Positions 34,169 to 41,514 of a stretch of 64,000 nt of DNA are shown piece by piece (position 1 is the first letter of the stretch; each line of letters opens with the position of its first letter). A program made the translations under genes and the position numbers. Source of the DNA: Deltaproteobacteria bacterium (GTDB lineage: Bacteria > Desulfobacterota > DSM-4660 > Desulfatiglandales > HGW-15); contig JAGVAP010000079.1 in assembly GCA_020060215.1 (NCBI GenBank), forward strand, positions 47,616 to 111,615, read 5' to 3'. The notes under the pieces are model-generated. The model did not search any database. It was not told the origin of the DNA and saw only the letters and a list, made by a program, of their open reading frames with translations.

Positions 34169-35344
34169 TCAGGAACCGATGATCTCGATGAATGTCTGTA
34201 TCCTCGTCCGGAGTTGTGCCAGGGCCCCGCTGTAGTCGTGTTCGACATAGATGTGTCGCAGCCCCACGTGGTCGAGATAATCCTTGAGTCCGGGGACCTC
34301 GTATCCATGGATGTCGCAGTACCTCACCGTCTCCAGGATCGCCCCGTCCACCTTCCACTCGTCGGCATAGGTGCTCAGATATCCGAAACGGCCGGGGAGA
34401 TCCTTGTGAATATAGTCCTTCCGGATCTCCCCGAAGGTCGCCTCCCTGAACGTGCGGGGGCATTTGATCTCCAGCAGATACCGGCGGGCCAAACCCTCCA
34501 GGGGTTCCAGGGTCGGGTCCACCTGCGGGAAATGCGCCCGGCTCCCGACACAGGTGTCGTCGATAACCACGTGCGCGCCGGCGCTCTCCGCGATATCGAA
34601 CAGGGCTGTGTTGTCGATGATGCTCCCCCAGATGAGAAGTCTGGCCGATTTTCGCTGGGGTTTTTCTTTACGAACCTGGATCTCCTGGAGGACCTCCCTC
34701 AGGAGCTCGATCCCCTCCTCCACCGGGAGGCCGGCGAGGGCCACCATGACCTGCATGGTGTCGGAACCGGAGATCAGGGGCGGGTCAGACTTTCTCGAAT
34801 CATAGAGTTGCACCACGAGAGATCGCTGTTCGTTGTGCTTCCGGACGGCTTCTTGAAGACGGCCGGGGGAGAGGCTTCTCCCGGTGTAGGATTCCAGGCT
34901 CTTCTGGAAGGATTCGAGCTGGGACCGGAACTGCGCCTGCGCGGCCTTGTGAACCGTATGGGGCGTATCGACAAAATGAAAGTAGGGTGGCTTGAGATAG
35001 GTCCTCCAGATGTGGGCGGTCTTCTCTCCCACCTCGCAGCCGTGGCACATGACCACGCCGTCGAGAAAGTCGTATTTTCCCGTCAATCCCATGTCCAAGG
35101 AGCTGCGGATGAAGGGGCAGACGATAGTGGGCAGGCAGGAATCCGCCTTCCTGATCGGCTCCGACATCGTCCCCAGGATCCGGTATGGGACCAGGTCGAG
35201 GGCCGACATCATCTCCAGAGGGGCGTAGAGGCAGAAATACCCGATGATCGGGTTGCCTTCGGCCTTGAGCTCCCTCGCCCTCTTCGCTCTGTCCCGATAA
35301 ATGGACCTCGCCCTGCCGAGCCCTCTCTCTTTTTCCGCGGTCAT
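34169..35344 (-). CDS. 2-hydroxyacyl-CoA dehydratase / benzoyl-CoA reductase family, BcrC-like subunit
   Basis: A 391-residue protein of the HgdB/BcrC superfamily: NPIIGYFCLYAPLEMMSALDL, TIVCPFIRSSLDMG, CHGCEVGEKTAHIWRTY, DDTCVGSR and VRYCDIHGYE. The cysteines occupy the places of the Fe-S ligands in the BzdN-type gene at 26801, but overall similarity to that gene looks moderate, so the substrate probably differs. Start is ATG 35344 (MTAEKERGLG); the longer frame reaches into a palindromic repeat. It follows its partner gene after 293 bases. It needs an ATPase activator; the only one in the window is at 1.5-3.3 kb. Confidence 0.85.
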   Translation of the reverse strand: MTAEKERGLGRARSIYRDRAKRARELKAEGNPIIGYFCLYAPLEMMSALDLVPYRILGTMSEPIRKADSCLPTIVCPFIRSSLDMGLTGKYDFLDGVVMCHGCEVGEKTAHIWRTYLKPPYFHFVDTPHTVHKAAQAQFRSQLESFQKSLESYTGRSLSPGRLQEAVRKHNEQRSLVVQLYDSRKSDPPLISGSDTMQVMVALAGLPVEEGIELLREVLQEIQVRKEKPQRKSARLLIWGSIIDNTALFDIAESAGAHVVIDDTCVGSRAHFPQVDPTLEPLEGLARRYLLEIKCPRTFREATFGEIRKDYIHKDLPGRFGYLSTYADEWKVDGAILETVRYCDIHGYEVPGLKDYLDHVGLRHIYVEHDYSGALAQLRTRIQTFIEIIGS

Positions 35345-35637
35345 GGATTCGAACCCCGTTCTGCGATCGTTTTGCGCATTACCCCTAGCGTTGCACAAAT
35401 TCGGGTACTTCGTAGGATGGGTGGAGCGCAGCGAAACCCATCCATTCGAGCGATTGAACATGCCGCAAACCTCAAAAACGATGGGTTTCGATGCGCTCCG
35501 CCCATCCTACAGGAATTCACTGGCAGTGAGATCGAGAGGGGCAATGCTCGGTGTTCATCACCGACAATATTCCTCCACAATTCATGTAGCCTCCCCATTT
35601 GCGAAGATGACATTGCCCTTGTTCTGCAACTATGAGG
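35345..35637. other. Intergenic region with palindromic repeat
   Basis: The 293 bases between the two dehydratase-type subunit genes hold the inverted repeat at 35412-35510 and nothing else recognisable. Apparent short reading frames here are translations of the repeat. Confidence 0.7.
35412..35510. repeat. 99-base palindromic intergenic repeat (MITE/REP-like)
   Basis: Two 31-base arms, 35412-35442 (begins GTAGGATGGGTGGAGCG) and 35480-35510 (ends CGCCCATCCTAC), are inverted copies with about 29 of 31 matches around a 37-base loop. I recognise the arm as a widely distributed proteobacterial intergenic repeat. It separates two genes that are otherwise expected to be tightly coupled, so it is probably a recent insertion; transcribed, it would form a long hairpin that could protect or attenuate the downstream message. 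Confidence 0.85.
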
Positions 35638-36978
35638 TTACCATTCCAGCCCTTCTTCTCTCCGCACGTCCTTGTAGTGATTCATCGTCTCTTCAAAAAC
35701 CTCGGCCCTGAGCATGGTCTCCGTGTGATTGAACAGCTTGAGATCCACGATGTCCCCTTCCGCCACCAGCGAGGGCACCTTCATCTTCTTGCTCAACCGG
35801 TCCTGCACGAGCATGAGGTGGTTGGTCGCCGTTCGGCACGTCAAGAGAGGGTGGAGAAGGGCACCGTCATACTGATAGGTCCTGGCCCACTCCAGATACG
35901 GGTACCCGAAGTAGCCCATGTACTCCTGACGGGCATGGGCATCCTCGAAGTACCCGGTGAGCCACTGATACGTCATCATGGCGATCTTCTCCAGCGGACT
36001 TCCCAATTTGCAGTAATCGATCGGCTTGGGGGGATGGTAGGCCCAGCTTTCCACGACGAAGTTCCACCCCCTTTCCGCCAGCTCGTCGAAGATGCCCAGA
36101 TCATGCCACGGCGGAAGCTCCGCAAAGGCCAGCCTGAACCTTTCCTGGGCCACCGAGCCGATACCGTTTTCCACCCTGGCCTTCACCTCCGAGTGCATAT
36201 CCCGGTAGAGCGCCAGGAGAACCTTCGTGTCCCCCGTGGGGTAGAGCGATCCGTTCATGCAGCTCCAGAAATCCCGGGAGTGCATGGGGCATGGCCTGGC
36301 CTTGCGGAGCTCGTTGATCTCATGCCAGACCAGGTTGATTTCGATCAGATCGGCGGTGATCTCCTCGAGCCTCCCCCAGTCCATCTTCTTTCCAAGCAGC
36401 CGTTCAAGAAAACAAACGAACTCCGTCAGCTCCTCCACCATGAAACGAATATCCCGCTCCATGACCCCTTTCGTGAGCCTCTCTTCCACGCCCGGGTGCG
36501 GGATCTCGACCTGCCAGACCGGGGCATCCAGATAACGTCCCAGGGCCTGGAACCACTTCACCCTTGCATCACACAGCGCCCCGGAGGCAAGCAGGAGGAC
36601 GGGTTTGGACATACCCCCCATGGGCGCCTCGGGGGGGATCGCCCCGAGCTCCTTCATCCTGGCGGCGTATCCGATACAGTTGCGGGCATAGCCGCACATG
36701 TGGTCGGGGAAGCCCTCCACATCGGAGCGATCGAGATAGCCTTGTGCGCTGCCGAAGGCGGCACAGGCGGCGCCATAGTTCTCAGGATACACCGCCTCGA
36801 CGCCCATGGCCTTGAGGATCGGGTCCGCCTCCCACCAGTTCACCATGCACCAGGCCGTCGGCTTCCCGGCCTTACTCGCCTCCACCGCCCTCTCGTACAT
36901 CTTGTCGATGTTCGCCCGGAGCGGGTACATGGTCTGCAACCGATTGATCGCCTTTTTCTTTTTTTCCACGGCCGTCAT
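35638..36978 (-). CDS. 2-hydroxyacyl-CoA dehydratase / benzoyl-CoA reductase family, BcrB-like subunit
   Basis: A 446-residue HgdB/BcrB-superfamily protein, nearly the length of the BzdO-type gene at 25421. Seen: FPDHMCGYARNCIGYAARM, LLLASGALCDARVKWFQALG, RPCPMHSRDFW, ERFRLAFAELPPWHD and LLTCRTATNHLM; cysteines at the three places used by BzdO (CGY, LCDAR, TCRT). The motif wording differs from true benzoyl-CoA reductases (no CCSH, no KGCEG), so it may be a dehydratase or a reductase for another aryl-CoA. Start ATG 36978 follows GGGAG; the reading frame continues far upstream through the carboxyltransferase gene but that part is a shadow. Confidence 0.85.
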   Translation of the reverse strand: MTAVEKKKKAINRLQTMYPLRANIDKMYERAVEASKAGKPTAWCMVNWWEADPILKAMGVEAVYPENYGAACAAFGSAQGYLDRSDVEGFPDHMCGYARNCIGYAARMKELGAIPPEAPMGGMSKPVLLLASGALCDARVKWFQALGRYLDAPVWQVEIPHPGVEERLTKGVMERDIRFMVEELTEFVCFLERLLGKKMDWGRLEEITADLIEINLVWHEINELRKARPCPMHSRDFWSCMNGSLYPTGDTKVLLALYRDMHSEVKARVENGIGSVAQERFRLAFAELPPWHDLGIFDELAERGWNFVVESWAYHPPKPIDYCKLGSPLEKIAMMTYQWLTGYFEDAHARQEYMGYFGYPYLEWARTYQYDGALLHPLLTCRTATNHLMLVQDRLSKKMKVPSLVAEGDIVDLKLFNHTETMLRAEVFEETMNHYKDVRREEGLEW

Positions 36979-36995
36979 CCGTACACTCCCGCCGC

Positions 36996-38567
36996 TCAAA
37001 GATTGATGTTGGAGTACTTCCCTGCATGTCTGATCACGCGCTTGTTCTCCGTGATATCCAGAGACCGGTTGATCATCTTCCGGGTGTCGCGCGGTAGAAC
37101 CACGTCGTCCACGTACCCCCTTTTCGCCGCTTCGTAAGGGTTCTCGAACTGGCGCCTGTACTGTTCGATCCTCTCGGCCCTGGTCGCGCCCGGATCTCTC
37201 GATTCCCTGATCTCCTTTTCGAAGATGATGCTTGCAGCGGTCTCCGCCCCCACGATGCAGATGCGGGCATTCGGCCAGGCCCAGACGAGGTCCGCACCCG
37301 TGTCCTTGCAGCACATCGCCGTGTAGGCGCCGGCATACGATTTGTTCAGGATGATGGAGATCTTGGGTACCGTCGCATAGATGTAGGCATGCAGCATTTT
37401 TGCCCCGTGTCGCAGGATCCCCTTGTGCTCCTCCCTGGCCCCGATCATAAACCCCGGTGTCTCGTGGAGCGTGACCAGGGGCACATTGAACAGGTCGCAG
37501 AACCGGACGAACCGGGCGACCTTGTCGGCGGCGTCGCAGTCGAGCACCCCACCCATCCATTTCGGTTGACTCGCTACGATGCCGGTCGGGCGGCCGTTGA
37601 ATCGGGCAAAACCGACCACGACGTTACGCGCAAACTCCCCGAGCAGCTCGAAGAACCTGCCCCCGTCGGTGATTTGGTCGATCACCGCATGGATATCGTA
37701 AGGAACGAACGGATCGGCCGGGGTTAGGTCGTCGAGCTCGGGAATCACCCGTTCCGGGTCATCCTCGGATTCCTTCCTGGGAGGCCTTTGCTCCCAGTTG
37801 GAAGGCAGGAACCCCAGGAGCTCTCTGGTCTTGAAGAGCGCGTCCTCTTCGTCCTCCGCCACAATGTGGGTCTGCCCGCTGATTCGGGCGTGAGCCCTGG
37901 CACCACAGAGCTTCTCGATGCTGATTTCCTCTCCCAGCTGCGTCTTCACGAATGCGGGGCCCGCTATCCCCAGAAATCCCGTGTCCTTGCACTGGATCAG
38001 GACGTCCTGCATGATAGGGTGATAGGCCTGGCCGCCGAGGCAGGGGCCCATGACCACGGCGACCTGCGGGATGATGCCCGACGCGAGAATCTGCTCCCGG
38101 AAAAGCCATGCATAGGCCTGCAGCGTGTCCATCCCCTCCTGGAGCCTGGCCCCGCCGGAATCGTTGAGACCGACAAAGGGAACTCCCTTTTCCTTGGCCA
38201 TCCGGACCGCCTCCGAGAACTTCCTCCCATGATATTCTCCAAAGGTCCCGGCCATCGTGGTGTAATCCTCGGCGGCCGCCATGACATACCGGCCGTCGAC
38301 CTTTCCGAAGCCCACGATCACCCCTTCCGCGGGAATCGCCTTCCCGTCCAGCCCAAAGGCGGTGGTGCGGTGTGTGACATAGAGCCCGAGTTCGGTAAAG
38401 GTCCCCTCGTCGAAGAACAAGCCGAGTCGCTCCCTGGCCGTGAGCTTGGAGGCGGCATGCTGCTTCCGGACGGCCTTCTCTCCCCCCATCTCCAGGATCC
38501 GCTTACGTTTCTCGTGGTACTCCCTGTAGAGAACCTCATACTCCCTTGCATACTTCTCAGCGCTCAT
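36996..38567 (-). CDS. Acyl-CoA carboxyltransferase subunit (propionyl-CoA carboxylase beta / methylmalonyl-CoA decarboxylase alpha type)
   Basis: A 523-residue carboxyltransferase with both crotonase-like halves: GLNDSGGARLQEGMD and GPCLGGQAYHP in the N-half, LHETPGFMIGAREEHKGI, KSYAGAYTAMCCKDTGAD and FAWP-like VWAWPNARICIVGAE in the C-half. It moves a carboxyl group between biotin and an acyl-CoA. No biotin carboxylase, biotin carrier or decarboxylase membrane subunit is encoded in the window, so the partners must lie elsewhere. Start ATG 38567 is five bases after GGAGG. Neighbouring a B12 mutase and thiolases, it could decarboxylate a substituted malonyl-CoA after carbon-skeleton rearrangement. 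Confidence 0.88.
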   Translation of the reverse strand: MSAEKYAREYEVLYREYHEKRKRILEMGGEKAVRKQHAASKLTARERLGLFFDEGTFTELGLYVTHRTTAFGLDGKAIPAEGVIVGFGKVDGRYVMAAAEDYTTMAGTFGEYHGRKFSEAVRMAKEKGVPFVGLNDSGGARLQEGMDTLQAYAWLFREQILASGIIPQVAVVMGPCLGGQAYHPIMQDVLIQCKDTGFLGIAGPAFVKTQLGEEISIEKLCGARAHARISGQTHIVAEDEEDALFKTRELLGFLPSNWEQRPPRKESEDDPERVIPELDDLTPADPFVPYDIHAVIDQITDGGRFFELLGEFARNVVVGFARFNGRPTGIVASQPKWMGGVLDCDAADKVARFVRFCDLFNVPLVTLHETPGFMIGAREEHKGILRHGAKMLHAYIYATVPKISIILNKSYAGAYTAMCCKDTGADLVWAWPNARICIVGAETAASIIFEKEIRESRDPGATRAERIEQYRRQFENPYEAAKRGYVDDVVLPRDTRKMINRSLDITENKRVIRHAGKYSNINL

Positions 38568-38602
38568 CTCAGCCTCCACCCAAACCCTCCCGAAACGGCC
38601 AC

Positions 38603-39778
38603 TCAGAACTTGTTCCGTGTGAGGATGATGACCACGGAGTTCCCGATCGATCTCCCCCCCACATTGTGCTGGAGACCGTATCCATTTCTTATCTCTACCT
38701 GCCTTTGTCCGGCCTCCCCACGGAGGTGCCAGTAGAGCTCCACGCACTGGGCAACCCCGGTAGCGCCGAGAGGATGACCTTTGCAGATCAGTCCGCCGCT
38801 GACATTGCAGGGAATCCTGCCGTTCCGTTCCGTCTCCCCATTCTCGATCAGATGCTTTGCCTTTCCCTTCTCGGAGAATCCGAGGTCGTCGTAGTCGATA
38901 AGCTCGGTGATGGTGAAGCAGTCATGAATCTCCGCCAGGTCAATGTCGCGGGGTCCTATTCCCGCCATTCGGTACGCCTCCTTGGCGGACTTCACGGTAG
39001 CCGTATAGCTGGTGAAGGTGTCAATCTCATGGGCATAGTAGACATCCGTGGCGCAGCCCATGCCGGCAATATAGACCGGCTTGTCCGTGTATTTTTCCGC
39101 CAGATCCGCCCGGCAGAGCATTGCGCAGGCCGCGCCGTCCGTTTGGGGACAGCAATCCAGGATGTTGAGGGGCTCGCAAACGACCGGGGAATTCAGCACA
39201 TCCTCCACGGTGATCTCGAAGCGGAACTGCGCATTGGGATTCAGCACGCCGTTTTTCCTGTTCTTGACCGCAACCCTCGCCATATGCTCTCGGGTGAGGC
39301 CGTACTCATGCATGTAGCGAATCGCCTTGGGGGCGAACATGGTCATGGCGGTTTCTCCCAAGGTGAGGAGGGGATGTCCTTGGACCGCGATCCCCAGCAG
39401 TCCGGTCGTCGGCGCATCCCTCATCTTCTCATATCCCGCCGCCAGCACCACATCATAGACCCCGGATGCCACGCCGAATGCGGCGTTGCGAATGGCATCG
39501 CTGCCCGTCGGACACCCGTTCTCCACGCGGGTGCAGGGTATTCCGGCAAGGCCGAGTTGAGCGACGAGACTGTTCCCCCCCTGCGCCCCCTGGCCGTGCA
39601 GTTCGGGCCGCGCTGTGCCGACCCAGGCCGCCTTGATCTCCTTGGGATCGAAACCCTTGTCCACGCTCCTGATGCAATTCAGGTAGGCTTCTTCCAGCAT
39701 CGTCTCCCAGCTCTTGTCGAAGAGCTCTCCGAATGGGATCATTCCCGCGCCCACCATGGCCACTTTGTTCCACCCCAT
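38603..39778 (-). CDS. Thiolase-family protein
   Basis: A 391-residue SCP2-type thiolase: nucleophile Cys in VENGCPTGSDAI, His in IHDCFTI and the KGHPLGATG loop. As in the thiolase at 9333, the second catalytic Cys is not evident in the C-terminal strand. Start ATG 39778 follows GGGGGATAAG. The upstream neighbour is an HMG-CoA-synthase-like protein fused to a DUF35 domain; in archaea thiolase, DUF35 and HMG-CoA synthase form one complex, so these two products probably assemble as well. Confidence 0.88.
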   Translation of the reverse strand: MGWNKVAMVGAGMIPFGELFDKSWETMLEEAYLNCIRSVDKGFDPKEIKAAWVGTARPELHGQGAQGGNSLVAQLGLAGIPCTRVENGCPTGSDAIRNAAFGVASGVYDVVLAAGYEKMRDAPTTGLLGIAVQGHPLLTLGETAMTMFAPKAIRYMHEYGLTREHMARVAVKNRKNGVLNPNAQFRFEITVEDVLNSPVVCEPLNILDCCPQTDGAACAMLCRADLAEKYTDKPVYIAGMGCATDVYYAHEIDTFTSYTATVKSAKEAYRMAGIGPRDIDLAEIHDCFTITELIDYDDLGFSEKGKAKHLIENGETERNGRIPCNVSGGLICKGHPLGATGVAQCVELYWHLRGEAGQRQVEIRNGYGLQHNVGGRSIGNSVVIILTRNKF

Positions 39779-39793
39779 CTTATCCCCCTTTGC

Positions 39794-41239
39794 CTAGTCT
39801 CCTCTCGGAGGCCTGAATGCGTTCCCGTAGATTTTCAGCCCATCCTCGGCCAGGATGTTTCGCAGCACCAGCTCGACCGGCATATCGATCCGGATTTCTT
39901 CCTGCCCTTTGATCTCCGTTCCCAGGGCACGGTAGCGGTTGCCGTCATCGAGATCCGCTACGATGATCGGCATCGGACCGACGAGAGGAGGGGGAACATA
40001 CAGGCTGATACAGAAGGTGTGGACCTTCCCCCTTCGGCTGAGGAAGACTTCGTCGAACTCCGTTTGCCCGCATCGGATGCAGATCTTCCGGATCGAGGGC
40101 GGATAGTTGACGTACCCGCACTTCCGGCATTTCGCCCCCCTGAGCTGGCGGATGTGCCGGCCGTCCCTCCACAGGGCGGACGAGGCGGGAGGCAGACCGA
40201 TCTTCGTGACGCCCGTGCTCTTCGCCAGCGCTCCCTTCAACCTGGCAAAGGCCACGTAGTCGCTGATATAAGTCTTGCTCCTGAGGTACGACTCCAGGGA
40301 TCTTCCCTTCCCTCTTCCCTCGCATATCCGGTCGTTGACCCGCAGTGCGGCGGCATCACTCGTCCCCGATCCATACGACACGGCCAGGATCCTGTCCCCG
40401 GGTTCGGCCTTGTCGAGAACCGCCGCCATCCCCAGGAACACGGAAGCCGCGCCCACGTCTCCCATCGCATGGAAGAGATCGCCCGCCTGGGTCTGCTGCG
40501 GATCGATTTTCAATGCCTTTGCAGCCCCTCTCGCCATTCGGGGATCCGGCTGCTGCAAGACAATGTGTTGAAAATCCGAGATGGAGCCGCTTGTCTTCTT
40601 GAGCAGCCCCCGGACCGCCTCGACGAGATGCCTGTGGTAACCGTAATCCCTCGTGAACCGGGGCTCATATTCCTGCAGATAGGGCGTAGCGGTGCTCCGC
40701 CAGCGATCGGCGACATAGCTGGTATAGGTGAATACCCCTTCGATATCCGCGATCGTATTCTCCATCCCCAGAATGAACGCGGCCGCACCATCGCCGCAGT
40801 TCATCTCCTCGGAACTCCCGGGCGAGACGCAGCGGGACTCCGAAGCGACGGCGAGGCCGCACGGGATTCGACCCGATGCAACGCCATCCATGCATGCCTT
40901 CAAGGCCGCAAAGCTCGACCGGGGCGAAGCTGTGAAATCCGCAATGTCCAGTTCCTCCCTGGCCCGCAGGACCTCCGCAATGACCCCCAGGGAGGAGTGC
41001 TCGATATGGGTGGAGGAGTCGGTGCCCAGGTAGAGGCACCCCAGCGCGGACCCGTCGCGGAGTCGCGAATAGTAAAGCGCATTGAGGGACGCCTCCGCGG
41101 CCATGGTGATGATATCCTCATCATAGTCGGCCACGCTGTTCTCCCCCCTGCCCCGGGTCGACCACGCCTTTCCAATGTCTTCCCGCTTCATCCGAAATCT
41201 TGGAACGTACACACCATATCCCATGACGCCGACCGACAT
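39794..41239 (-). CDS. Degenerate HMG-CoA-synthase-like domain fused to DUF35
   Basis: A 481-residue fusion. Residues 1-310 follow archaeal HMG-CoA synthase (VGVMGYGVYVPRFR, GTDSSTHIEHSS, FTYTSYVADRWR, FGSG-like SYGSGTSDAA). The nucleophilic Cys, expected in an A-C-x-A-G-T context, aligns with Pro106 (FTASPRSSFAALKAC), and the catalytic His of FHQPN aligns with Gln229 (VLQQPD). Residues 365-480 are a DUF35 zinc ribbon/OB-fold with Cys371, Cys374, Cys387 and Cys390. HMG-CoA synthesis is therefore unlikely; it may serve as the CoA-binding scaffold of the neighbouring thiolase or have a new activity. Start ATG 41239 follows AGGAGG. First gene behind operator 41338. Confidence 0.85.
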   Translation of the reverse strand: MSVGVMGYGVYVPRFRMKREDIGKAWSTRGRGENSVADYDEDIITMAAEASLNALYYSRLRDGSALGCLYLGTDSSTHIEHSSLGVIAEVLRAREELDIADFTASPRSSFAALKACMDGVASGRIPCGLAVASESRCVSPGSSEEMNCGDGAAAFILGMENTIADIEGVFTYTSYVADRWRSTATPYLQEYEPRFTRDYGYHRHLVEAVRGLLKKTSGSISDFQHIVLQQPDPRMARGAAKALKIDPQQTQAGDLFHAMGDVGAASVFLGMAAVLDKAEPGDRILAVSYGSGTSDAAALRVNDRICEGRGKGRSLESYLRSKTYISDYVAFARLKGALAKSTGVTKIGLPPASSALWRDGRHIRQLRGAKCRKCGYVNYPPSIRKICIRCGQTEFDEVFLSRRGKVHTFCISLYVPPPLVGPMPIIVADLDDGNRYRALGTEIKGQEEIRIDMPVELVLRNILAEDGLKIYGNAFRPPRGD

Positions 41240-41337
41240 TTTAGACCTCCTTTTCTCACCCGGCTCGAGAAGATCTCCCGTCGCGAAATCCCACCGCCCC
41301 CGCGACGTCCGCAATTTCTTGAGGAGAGGAGATATGA

Positions 41338-41349
41338 ACGAATGTTCGT
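41338..41349 (-). promoter_or_regulatory. TetR operator and promoter of the 33.5-41.2 kb operon
   Basis: Perfect palindrome ACGAATGTTCGT. Minus-strand promoter TTGACA (41373-41378), 17 bases, ATAAAA (41350-41355), operator directly downstream of the -10 box. Confidence 0.85.
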
Positions 41350-41514
41350 TTTTATGACGAGACTGCCGCCCTTGTCAAGAACAAAAAGCCGCACGCATGT
41401 CCACGTTCCCCCGTCCGGACCCTGGCTGGATATGGCGCAGCGGGAGCTTTGGTTCCGTGAATCGACAGAAAAACAAGGTTGATATGGGGTTCAAGGCGCC
41501 TTAAGGGGGAAGAA

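Noticed and set aside
35638..37560. Long frame joining the BcrB-like gene with 194 extra N-terminal residues
   Set aside because: The extra part is an out-of-frame reading of the carboxyltransferase gene; ATG 36978 has a ribosome site and gives the family length.
38546..41482. Plus-strand open frame of 978 codons opposite the thiolase and HMGS-like genes
   Set aside because: It is the antisense shadow of two well-supported minus-strand genes in GC-rich DNA; no recognisable domain.
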